DNA of 64,000 bases from JALCLA01 sp965653565 (GTDB lineage: Bacteria; Pseudomonadota; Gammaproteobacteria; Xanthomonadales; Xanthomonadaceae), in assembly GCA_965653565.1 (NCBI GenBank), contig CBFHAI010000024.1:4449-68448 (forward strand). The letters run 5' to 3'. The notes beneath the pieces are model-generated. The model did no database searches and was not told where the DNA came from. It worked only from the letters and a program-made list of their open reading frames with translations. The position numbers and the translations under genes were made by a program. How positions within the stretch are numbered: the stretch's first letter is position 1; every line of letters starts with the position of its first letter. This document shows, one piece after another, positions 33,301 through 42,000 of the stretch.

Positions 33301-33855
33301 ATGGGTCTGGACCTCGTCGCCACCGGCCGCGATGTGCCGAACGAAATCAACGTCGTCATCGAGATCCCGAAGGATGCCGAGCCGGTGAAGTACGAGGTCG
33401 ACAAGGCGACGGGGGCGATCTTCGTCGATCGCATCCTGTCGACGCCGATGCGTTATCCGTGCAACTACGGCTACGTGCCGCACACGCTGTGCGGCGACGG
33501 CGATCCGGTGGACGTGCTGGTGATCCTGCCGCTGCCGCTGATTCCGGGCTCGGTGATCCGCTGCCGCCCGGTCGGCATGCTGCAGATGACCGACGAGGCC
33601 GGCACCGATACCAAGCTGCTGGCGGTGCCGATCGACAAGGTGTTCTCCGGCTACGCCCACATCCAGGACATCGGCCAGGTGTCGCAGCATTGGCTCGATC
33701 GCATCGGCCACTTCTTCGAGCACTACAAGGATCTGGAGAAGGGCAAGTGGGTGAAGATCGACGGCTGGGAGAATGCCGACGCGGCGCGCCGCGAAATCCT
33801 CGAGTCGGTGGAGCGCTATGCCGACACGCCGGAAATCGACAAGCCGCGCTTTTGA
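33301..33855 (+). CDS. ppa: Soluble inorganic pyrophosphatase (family I)
   Basis: A 184-residue family I pyrophosphatase that hydrolyses cytoplasmic PPi to two phosphates and pulls biosynthetic reactions forward. It shows the usual EIPKDAEPVKYEVDKATGAI, YPCNYGYVPHT and the metal-binding signature DGDPVDVLV with all three aspartates. KGKWVKIDGWENADAA near the end is also typical. Length matches the bacterial hexameric type. Start ATG 33301 has GGAG at 33290. It lies downstream of the hppA region; the two activities compete for the same substrate. Confidence 0.96.
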   Translation: MGLDLVATGRDVPNEINVVIEIPKDAEPVKYEVDKATGAIFVDRILSTPMRYPCNYGYVPHTLCGDGDPVDVLVILPLPLIPGSVIRCRPVGMLQMTDEAGTDTKLLAVPIDKVFSGYAHIQDIGQVSQHWLDRIGHFFEHYKDLEKGKWVKIDGWENADAARREILESVERYADTPEIDKPRF

Positions 33856-33901
33856 GCGGCTAGTTTCAAGCGGCTAGTTCTAAGCGACTCGTTCTGAGCG
33901 A

Positions 33902-33930
33902 CGCGCGGCGCATTGACGCGCCGCGCGTTT
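33902..33930. terminator. Terminator between ppa and the hydroxylase/sulfotransferase gene
   Basis: CGCGCGGCGC, loop ATTGA, CGCGCCGCGCG, then TTTTC on the plus strand: a 9-10 base GC stem directly after ppa and abutting the stop of the convergent minus-strand gene. Upstream, 33853-33900 holds three imperfect 13-14 base tandem units (AAGCGGCTAGTTC and variants). Confidence 0.65.
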
Positions 33931-35760
33931 TCAGCGCGCGACGAAAGCCTCGGCGCGCGCGATCACGTCTTTCAGGCCGGGCAGCACCGCTTCCACGTCG
34001 GCCGCATTGCGCTTCCATTTTTCCGGATCGGGTGCCGACAAGGTGTGCTGCGCCAGCGGCAACGGCCCGTCGATCGGCCGATCCCATTCGAAATCGAGCG
34101 CCGCGCACAGCCGGCTCGCCTCGCTTTGCGGATTCGCAACGACCGCGTCGTAACGCGCACACACCACGCGCTCGCGCGGCAGGGCTTCGAGATCGTCGAG
34201 CATCGTCGTGAGCGTGCGTTGCCACTGCGCCGCCACCACTTCATGCAGCGGCTTGCCGACCAGTTCGCGCCAGCCCGGCACCAGCACCATCGACCATTTC
34301 AGCGGCTGCCAGCCCGGCAGGTTCGGATAGGTGACGAAACGCCCCGAGCGCCACGCATCCATCATGCTCGACAGGCACTGGCGCGCGTCGCGATACAGGA
34401 ACAGGAAGCGCGCTTCGGGAAAGGCTTCGAGCAGGAACGGAATGCGCAGCGCGTTCTTCGGCGTTTTTTCCAGCATCCGCACGCCTTCGCCGACCGCCGA
34501 ACGGCCGTCGCGATCCTTCAATTCTTCGAAGAAGCGCTGGCGCAGGTCGCGCACCAGCGCAGGCTTGGCGTCGTCGACCGTGAGCCGGTTCGAATCGAAC
34601 CCACGCATGCGCGGCTGCAGGTCCGGAATGCCTTCGAGCAGGGCGTGGTTTTCGCCGCCGAGCGTGTAGACATCCTTGGCACGCGCCAGGGTTTCGAACA
34701 GCATCGTCGAGCCCGAGCGCGGCGACGACAGCAGGAACACCGGGCGATCGAACAAGCGATCGCCGCCGGTTTTTGCCGACACGGCGGCCTTGTCGGGTTC
34801 GCGCGGTTCGTAGGCCGACACCACCTGCTGGCGATCGCTCAACGCGACCTTCAGCACCAGCGCCTGGATGCTCTCGTAGACGCCGCCCTGGTTGCGCAAG
34901 GCCAGTTGCATCGCGCATTGCTTGAGTTCGCGATCGAAGGCGTCGAGCGCCGTGCGGTACTCGCCCCAGCCTTCGCGCGCTTCGCCCCACATCGCCCACA
35001 GCGATTGCCACAGGCGGATGAATTGTCCGCAGGCCTGATGCACGGCGGCCAGGCGCGGATTGGGCAAGGCGTCGCCGAGCACGAAGCCGATGTGATCGCG
35101 CAGTTCCCACGGCGTCATCACCACCGGCAGGTTGACCGATTCGAGCCGCAGCGGCGGACGCTCGCCGCTCGGCGCGACGAAGCGCGGCGACCAGCCGGCC
35201 AGCGGCGCGTCGTGCGCGCGGCCGCCGGCCAGCGTCTTCCAGAATTCCTCGCCGCCGACAGTGTCGACGACCAGATGGGTGCGCGATTGCACCGCATCGT
35301 TCACGACGCGATGCCGCCGCCAGGTATCGAAGATCCAGCACTCGCCCGGCTTCATGTTGACCACCGCATCGCCGCAGTAGAACTGCACGGTCGGCTGCGT
35401 GGTGATCGGCACATGGATGCGCATGCGCTCGCGCCAGTAGTAATTGATGTCGATGTGGGCGCTGGCTTCGGCGTGGCCGGACAATCGCATCAGGCGCGTG
35501 CGCCCGACCACGACACCGAGGCTGGCGAGCACCTGGTGCAAATACGGACAACGCTCGAGATACGGCGTGGGCCGCATCAGGCCGGAGGTGGATTCGCTGG
35601 TCGGATCGCCGTCGGTGGCGATGAAGGGCAGCGCCGAATTGCCGACGAATCCCTGCGGATGCGGCCGCCACGGCGCCTCGCCGAGCGCCTCGACCTCGGC
35701 GGCCAGCACAGCGGCATCGAAACTCAACGGCAGTTGGACGAACGGGATTTGGAGTTGCAT
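33931..35760 (-). CDS. Aspartyl/asparaginyl beta-hydroxylase-like + sulfotransferase fusion protein
   Basis: A 609-residue two-domain protein. Residues 1-170 form a 2-oxoglutarate/Fe(II) oxygenase of the Asp/Asn beta-hydroxylase type, with H102-x-D104, distal H150 and R160 in the expected order and YERCPYL-like surroundings. After a helical linker, residues 335-600 are a sulfotransferase. The 5'-phosphosulfate loop LLSSPRSGSTMLFE (345-352 core), LFLYRDARQCLSSMMDAW and a 3'-phosphate-site segment with ARYDAVVANP are all present. Both activities could modify the same peptide or surface molecule by hydroxylation then sulfation. It is last in a four-gene minus-strand operon, 33 bases after the acyltransferase. 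No signal peptide; cytoplasmic. The substrate is unknown. Confidence 0.85.
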   Translation of the reverse strand: MQLQIPFVQLPLSFDAAVLAAEVEALGEAPWRPHPQGFVGNSALPFIATDGDPTSESTSGLMRPTPYLERCPYLHQVLASLGVVVGRTRLMRLSGHAEASAHIDINYYWRERMRIHVPITTQPTVQFYCGDAVVNMKPGECWIFDTWRRHRVVNDAVQSRTHLVVDTVGGEEFWKTLAGGRAHDAPLAGWSPRFVAPSGERPPLRLESVNLPVVMTPWELRDHIGFVLGDALPNPRLAAVHQACGQFIRLWQSLWAMWGEAREGWGEYRTALDAFDRELKQCAMQLALRNQGGVYESIQALVLKVALSDRQQVVSAYEPREPDKAAVSAKTGGDRLFDRPVFLLSSPRSGSTMLFETLARAKDVYTLGGENHALLEGIPDLQPRMRGFDSNRLTVDDAKPALVRDLRQRFFEELKDRDGRSAVGEGVRMLEKTPKNALRIPFLLEAFPEARFLFLYRDARQCLSSMMDAWRSGRFVTYPNLPGWQPLKWSMVLVPGWRELVGKPLHEVVAAQWQRTLTTMLDDLEALPRERVVCARYDAVVANPQSEASRLCAALDFEWDRPIDGPLPLAQHTLSAPDPEKWKRNAADVEAVLPGLKDVIARAEAFVAR

Positions 35761-35793
35761 CGGCGTATTGTGCCGCAGGTCGCGCGCGCGGCG

Positions 35794-36915
35794 TCACGCG
35801 ATGGGCCGCGGCCCTTGTGCGGCGCGGATCGCCGGCCGTTCGACCAGCCACCAGCCGGCGGCCGACAAAGCCAGCGTGAGGCCCAGCACGGCGGCGCCGA
35901 AACTCCAGGGCTCGGCCTGCGGCCACGCCGCCTGCAAGGTCAGCAAGGCGCCCATGTGCCACAGGTAGATGCCGTAGCTGAAATCGCCGCTCAGCCGCAG
36001 CGCCGCATTCGACCGCGGCGGCGACGGCAACGCCAGCGCGGCCGCAACGCTCAGACCGGCCGCCACCGCCAACGCGCAGCGCAGGCCGATCACGCTGGCC
36101 GGCGCGGTCCAGTACACCGGCATGAAGAAATGCATCAGCGCGATGGCGCCGATCCAGGCCAGCAGCGCGGCGCCCACGAGCGCCGCGGCGAGCGCGCCGG
36201 ACGTGCGGCCGCTGCGTGCCATCCACCAGCGCGCGGCCAGCATGCCGGCGACGAATTCGTCGATCACGCCGGGCAACTGCGTCGACTGGATGAACACCAG
36301 ATTGGCGTCGCTCACCGGCACGCTCGCCACCCAATGCCACCAGACCCACGCGCGCCAGGCCAGGGCAACGCCGACACCGGCCAGTGCCAGCCAGCGCATC
36401 GGCATGCGCAGCAACCAGGGGCCGATCAGCAACACCAGTAGATAAAACTGCGCCTCCACAGCGAGCGTCCAGCTCGGGCCGTTGATCACGCCGTGGGTCG
36501 AGACGAACAGGTTGTGCACGAAGAACAGATGCGCGAGCACCACCGGCACGACATCGGCGCGCTGCAGGATGTCCGGCCGCACCAGCAGCACGAACAGCAT
36601 GCCGGTGAGCAGGTACAGCGGCACGATGCGCGCGGCGCGGCGGCGCACGAACGCCGCGCGCCAGGCCGCACCGAAACGCTGCTGCAACTGCGCCAGCGAA
36701 ATCAGGATCACCGCGCCGCTGATCGCGAAGAACAGATCGACGCCGAGCATGCCGATGCGCAGCCACGCCACCGGATACCAGGTCGGAATCGGCAAGGCGG
36801 CGAGCGCCACCAGGTGGTACGCCAGCACGCTCAGCGCGGCGAAGCCGCGCAGCGGATCGAGCCAGGCGAAGCGGGCGAGAGCCGCCGGCGCGGGGACGGC
36901 GGGCGCTGCGGTCAA
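35794..36915 (-). CDS. Acyltransferase family 3 (OafA/YrhL-like) membrane protein
   Basis: A 373-residue integral membrane acyltransferase with about ten helices. The N-terminal LDPLRGFAALSVLAYHL contains the R-G-x-A and catalytic-type histidine of the family. RRRAARIVPLYLL and NGPSWTLAVEAQFYLL follow, and FSYGIYLWHM is near the end. Members O-acetylate or succinylate sugars, lipids or peptides across the inner membrane. The TTG at 36915 is chosen because it overlaps the stop of the DUF2333 gene (TTGA) and yields the full first helix; no ATG is available before the second helix. Likely translationally coupled to its upstream neighbour. Confidence 0.85.
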   Translation of the reverse strand: MTAAPAVPAPAALARFAWLDPLRGFAALSVLAYHLVALAALPIPTWYPVAWLRIGMLGVDLFFAISGAVILISLAQLQQRFGAAWRAAFVRRRAARIVPLYLLTGMLFVLLVRPDILQRADVVPVVLAHLFFVHNLFVSTHGVINGPSWTLAVEAQFYLLVLLIGPWLLRMPMRWLALAGVGVALAWRAWVWWHWVASVPVSDANLVFIQSTQLPGVIDEFVAGMLAARWWMARSGRTSGALAAALVGAALLAWIGAIALMHFFMPVYWTAPASVIGLRCALAVAAGLSVAAALALPSPPRSNAALRLSGDFSYGIYLWHMGALLTLQAAWPQAEPWSFGAAVLGLTLALSAAGWWLVERPAIRAAQGPRPIA

Positions 36916-37937
36916 CCGCGCTCCAGCAACCGCCGCAGATCGATGATCGCGGCGTTGGCGCGCGAGATGTAATTCGCCATCACCAGCGAATGATTCGCGA
37001 AGAAGCCGAACGGCGAGCCGTTGAGCACCATCGGGCTGCCCAGGCCATGCTGGGTTTCTTCCAGTTCGCGGATGATCTGGCGCAGGCTGACCAAGGCGTT
37101 CTTGTCGCGCAGCACCGGCTCGAAATCGTGTTCGACGGCTTTCAGGAAATGCAGCAGCGCCCAGGTCGAACCGCGCGCTTCGTAGAACACATCGTCGATC
37201 TGCGTCCACGGCGTGCGCACTTCGCGCGGGCTTTCGCCGGGCGTGGATTGTTGCGCGTTCGGATCGTTGCTCAAATCGGTGTCCAGGCGAATCTGGCCGA
37301 CACTGGCCGACAGCCGCTGCGACAGCGAACCCAGACGCTTTTCGACGATCGCCAGCCAGTCGGCGAGATTGTCGGCGCGCGCGTAGAACTGCGCGTCGTG
37401 CTGATCGTCGTCGGCCAGCCTGACCAGATAGCCTTCGATGTGATCGGCGGCCTTGCGGTACTGTCCTTCCGACGACGGCAGCAGCCAGCGATCGTTCGGG
37501 CTGGAAAACAGCGGGTCGGCCTCCATCAGATCCTTGTCTTCGCGGCTCTGCGTCTGCGAGCGGCTGAATTCGTTGCGGAAGGCCTTGGCGAAATCGCGCA
37601 CCTGGGTCAGCACGCCGAATTCCCAGTTCGGCACGTTGTCCATGAAGATGCCGGGCGGCAGCATGTCGTTCGACAGATAACCGCCGCGCTTGTCGACCAG
37701 CGTGCGCGTGACATGGATCAGCGCGCCGGTGCTGACGGTTCCCACAACCACCGGTTGGTTGCGCGCCGCGGCCGCGGTCTGCGCCGTCGTCACGACGTCG
37801 AAGCCTTCCGGTTCGTGATCCCACCAGAACATCAGCACCGCCGTGAGCAGCAGTGCGGCGGCCAGCAAGGTGGTGGCGACGCGTATCCAGAAATGCGAGC
37901 GTTTGCCGCTGATGACGGCAGGAACGGCCTGATTCAT
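36912..37937 (-). CDS. DUF2333 family inner-membrane protein
   Basis: A 341-residue protein with one N-terminal membrane helix (IRVATTLLAAALLLTAVLMF) and a large, mostly alpha-helical periplasmic part. DUF2333 markers include GYLSNDMLPPGIFMDNVPNW, FGVLTQVRDFAKAFRNEF and the late RGSTWALLHFLKAVE. The function of the family is unknown. Start ATG 37937 overlaps the stop of the TIGR03032 gene (ATGA), and its stop overlaps the acyltransferase start. The oddity is its company: here it is locked between a TIGR03032 protein and an acyltransferase. Confidence 0.9.
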   Translation of the reverse strand: MNQAVPAVISGKRSHFWIRVATTLLAAALLLTAVLMFWWDHEPEGFDVVTTAQTAAAARNQPVVVGTVSTGALIHVTRTLVDKRGGYLSNDMLPPGIFMDNVPNWEFGVLTQVRDFAKAFRNEFSRSQTQSREDKDLMEADPLFSSPNDRWLLPSSEGQYRKAADHIEGYLVRLADDDQHDAQFYARADNLADWLAIVEKRLGSLSQRLSASVGQIRLDTDLSNDPNAQQSTPGESPREVRTPWTQIDDVFYEARGSTWALLHFLKAVEHDFEPVLRDKNALVSLRQIIRELEETQHGLGSPMVLNGSPFGFFANHSLVMANYISRANAAIIDLRRLLERG

Positions 37938-38998
37938 AACGCCCTCGATTCGTCGTGTGCGGCGAGCTTAGCATCCGGCAATACGAAGGCGTTCGCCACG
38001 CGCGGGTCGTCGTCGTCGAGCAGGTCCGGATGCCGATGCGGCAGCCATTGCACGTCGAACAGTTCCTGCACCTGGCCTTCGAAACGCAGCAACGCGACGA
38101 TTTGCCCGCTGCGCAAATCCACCACCCAGACGCCGCAGACGCGCTCGGCGACGCGCTGCGCGAGCGGGATGCCATCGAACACCGATTCGCGCACCTGCGA
38201 CAGCCCGACGAAGGCGTAAGAACCGGCGAAGGCCAGCCCGCGGGTGAAGCCCGGCAATTCGCACACCGTTTCGATACGGCCGTCGCGCATGTCGATGTGC
38301 GCCAGCGTGCCCTTGCCCGATTCGAGCAGCCACACGCGGCCCGCATGCACGCGCGGCGAATGCGGCATCGACAGGCCGGCGGCGACGCGTTCGCCGGACG
38401 CCACCTCGAGCAACACGCCGCCATCGGCCTTGCATTCGCGCCAGCTGCCGGCGCTGTCGCCGGTACCGAGCGCGGTGACGAAACGCACGCGCCCCTCGTC
38501 GACGCACAGCCCGTTGAGATGGCAGCGATCCTCGGCCGCCAGCGCGCTGACGAAGCGCGGCCGCCACATCGGTTCGAAGCTGCAATCGGGCGCCAGCCGC
38601 GCCAGGCATGAGAAGCGCGTGTTGGCGAACCACAATTCATCGCCGACCCACGCCATCTCGTGGATGCGCACGTCACCGGTGACTTGGCTGCACGTGGGCA
38701 CATAGCAGGCGTCGGCGGCGGCGTCGCCGCCGGTCATGCCCGAGGCCGCCGGCACATTGCGGAAGAAGCGCACCTCGCGCGCCGTCCCCAGCGCCAGTTC
38801 GCGGCCGCGCCAGGCCAGCCCCATCGGCGTGTGGAAACGCCGGAAATGCGTGTTGATGCGGCCGTCGGCGGCGCGCAGGAAAATCAGCCGGCCGCTCTGA
38901 TAGGTGGTCACCGCCAGGCTGCCGCCGAGGCTCGCCAACAGCGCGGCGAAGCTGGTGCTGTGGACGCTGTGGAAGCCGGCGTCGGAGGATTCTTGCAT
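37934..38998 (-). CDS. TIGR03032 family protein
   Basis: A 354-residue protein with the features I associate with TIGR03032: STSFAALLASLGGSLAVTTYQSG at the start, GRINTHFRRFHTPMGLAW, and a run of blade-like repeats including HLNGLCVDEG and the final LFDVQWLPHRHPDLLDDD. The family is probably a beta-propeller, and its role is not established. The ATG at 38998 is preferred; a GTG at 39022 extends the frame by eight residues. It is the first gene of the operon running to 33931. Its promoter would share the 71-base palindrome-rich gap with the divergent surface-protein gene. Confidence 0.85.
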   Translation of the reverse strand: MQESSDAGFHSVHSTSFAALLASLGGSLAVTTYQSGRLIFLRAADGRINTHFRRFHTPMGLAWRGRELALGTAREVRFFRNVPAASGMTGGDAAADACYVPTCSQVTGDVRIHEMAWVGDELWFANTRFSCLARLAPDCSFEPMWRPRFVSALAAEDRCHLNGLCVDEGRVRFVTALGTGDSAGSWRECKADGGVLLEVASGERVAAGLSMPHSPRVHAGRVWLLESGKGTLAHIDMRDGRIETVCELPGFTRGLAFAGSYAFVGLSQVRESVFDGIPLAQRVAERVCGVWVVDLRSGQIVALLRFEGQVQELFDVQWLPHRHPDLLDDDDPRVANAFVLPDAKLAAHDESRAL

Positions 38999-39069
38999 GG
39001 GATTTTTTGTGACAGTCGTCACGCTCGTGAAAGCGAGCTAGACTCCGAGTCTAGCTTAGGGGGAACACC
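38999..39069. promoter_or_regulatory. Palindrome-rich divergent intergenic region
   Basis: Three inverted repeats lie in a row: GTGAC-agtc-GTCAC (39009-39022), GCTCG-tgaaag-CGAGC (39024-39038 approx.) and AGCTAGACTC-c-GAGTCTAGCT (39036-39056), the last with perfect 10-base arms. A strong AGGGGGAA ribosome-binding site for the plus-strand gene begins two bases later. The gap must hold promoters for both the TIGR03032 operon and the Calx-beta gene, so the palindromes are candidate operators. Confidence 0.55.
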
Positions 39070-42000
39070 ATGAAACCGATCCGCACCGTGCGCCGCATGG
39101 CGCTTGCGACAGCCATTGCCATGGCCTTGGCTCCGGCCGCACAGGCCGCCACCTTCACCGTCACCAACGCCGACGACGATGGCGCCGGCAGCCTGCGGGC
39201 GGCGCTCGCCAGCGCGAACGTCGCCGCCGGCCCCGATACCGTCGAATTCGATAGCGCTTTCTTCGCCGCCGCCACGCCGCGCACCATCGCGCTGGTTTCG
39301 CCGCTGTCGATCACCGACAGCGTCATCGTCGATGGCCCGGGCGCCGACATTGCAGCGCTCGATGGGCAGCAAAACGTCCGCATCGTGTTGATCGAACCCG
39401 CGGTGTCCGGCATTGCGGTGGAGATTCGCGGGCTGACCTTGCAGGACGGCTTCGGCGGCAATGGCGCCGGCTGCGTGCGCGCGATCAATGCCCATCTTCT
39501 GCTCGAAGACAGCGTGCTGACCGGCTGCGCCGGCGGCGAAGGCAGCGGCGGGGCATTGCACCTGGTCGATGCGCAGGCTCCGCCGCCGTCGCCGATGCGC
39601 AAGGGCGTGCCGGTGCCGCCCGCCTCGCTGACGGTGCGCGATACGCGGTTCAGCAACAATCGGGCCTTCTTCGGCGGCGCCATCGCGGTGCAGTTGCTCG
39701 GCGGCGGCGACATCAGGCTGGAAAGCGCCACGCTCGAAAGCAACGAAGCCTTCCTTTTCGGAGGCGGCGCCGAGTTTCGCGTCGGCGACGGCGAAATCGT
39801 GCTGCAGGATTCGACCATCAGCGGCAACCTGGCGCATAACGCCGGCGCCGGATTCTCCGCCATCACGTATGGCGACGTGCGCCTCGAGGATTCCGTGATC
39901 TCGGGTAACCGCGTCGAAGCGTCGAGCTATTCCTATGGCCTCTACAGCTATGGCGCCGGCGCAGCGGTCGGCGGGCTCGGCGACGTGCTGATCACCGGCA
40001 CGCGTTTCGAAGACAACGCCATTGTCGCCGTCGACAGCCCAACCACGCGCAAGGGTACAGTGCCGGAAGACTACGTCGGCATCGGCGGCGGCCTGTTCGT
40101 TTTTCCGGCAACCGCCGGTCACAGCCTGAGCATCACCGACAGCCATTTCCTGCGCAACGCTGCGGGTATCGGTGGCGGTGCCACGGTCGGCATGCCACTG
40201 TCGTCCGGGGGTGGCGCGAAGCGCGGATCGAAAGGCATGTGGCATTCCGCGCAGAAGGCGCGCAACAAGGCGCTCACCGGCACCAACGCGATCGGCACGA
40301 CGCGGTTCGCCGACAACCTCGGCGGTTTCGGCGGGTCCGGCCTGACCCTGTTGCAGATGGATTCGCAGATTCCCCGTCCCGCGGGCACCAAGGCCGTCGA
40401 TCCGGGCATGACGCTCGATCGCGTCACGCTGAGCGGCAACCTGCTGGCGCCCGACGCGCCGCTGCCCGGCGCGCTGCTGATGCTCGGCTCCGCCTGGCCG
40501 GTGCAGCTGATCAACAGCACCCTATCGGGCAACGGCGGAGGCATCCTCGTCGCGCCGATGCAACCGCCGGGGCCCGAAGAGCCGATGCTGCTGCTCGATC
40601 ACAGCACGATCACCGACAACGATGTGGGCGGCGTGATCTCCACCCTGCCGGTGCCGGTGAACGGCAAGCATCGCGGTCAGCTCGGGCGCTGGCTGGCACA
40701 CACCAAGGACTACCCCACCCCGCAAGTCAATATCGCGATCCGTAACTCGGTGCTGTCGGGCAACGGCGACGAAGCCGCCGAGGCCGACCTGATCGCCAAC
40801 CCCGTCAGCGTCGAAATGCTGCACAGCCTCGTGGGCACCACCGAACCGCCCGATTTCACCGGCTACGACGACCAGGGCGGCAACCAGTTCGGCGTCGACC
40901 CGCTGCTCGCGCCGCTGGCGCTGGCCGGCCACGCTTACCTGGAAGTGCGCGTGCCGCAGCCGGGCAGCCCGCTGATCGACGCCGGCGATCCGGACGTCGC
41001 GGCCGCCACACCGCCCACCTTCGACGAACGCGGCTTCGCACGCATCGCCGGTACGGCGATCGACATCGGCGCCGTCGAAACGATGCCGCCCGGCAGCATC
41101 GCGTTCGATCCGACCGCCTTGAGCGTCAGCGAAACCGCGGGCACGGCGACCCTCACCGCGGTACGCACCGGCGGCACCGGCGGTGCGATCGACGTGACCT
41201 TCACCACCGTCGATGGCAGCGCCGTGACGGGCCAGGACTACACCGCGGCGGGCGGCACGCTGTCGTGGGCCGATGGCGAAGACGGCCCCAAAACCTTCGT
41301 CGTTGCGCTCACCGACGATGCGCTGGTCGAAGCCGACGAAAACTTCACCGCGGTGCTGAGCGCGCCGACCGGCGGCGCCACGCTCGGCGCGGCCACCGCC
41401 ACCGTCACGCTCACCAGCGAGGACGTCGCTCCGGTCGGCACCATCGAGTTGCAGACACTGGCGCCATCGGTGAACGAAACCGCAGGCACGGTCACGCTCA
41501 CCGTGGCGCGCACCGGCGGCAGCAACGGGGCGGTGACGGTGGACTTCGCGACCTCCGATGCCACCGCTGCGGCCGGCGGCGACTACACCGCTGCCAGCGG
41601 CACGCTGACCTGGGAGAGCGGCGATAGCGCGGCGAAGAACATCGTCGTGCCGATCCTCGACGACGCGCTGGTCGAAAACCCGGAAACCTTCCAGGTGACG
41701 CTGTCGAACGTCACCGGCGGCGCCGGCCTCGGCGCGGCCAACGGCACCGTCACGATCGTCAGCGACGATGTGCCGCCGCCGGGCACGCTCGCCATCGCGC
41801 CGACCGCGCTCAGCGTCAACGAAGCAGCCGGTACCGCCACGCTCAGCGTCGCACGCAGCGGCGGCAGCGCCGGCGACGTGTCGCTGACGTTCACCACGGT
41901 GGCCGGCAGCGCATCAGCCGGCAGCGACTTCACGGCGGCCAACGGCAGCCTGACCTGGGCCGACGGCGACACGGCCGCCAAATCGATCGTCGTGCCGATC

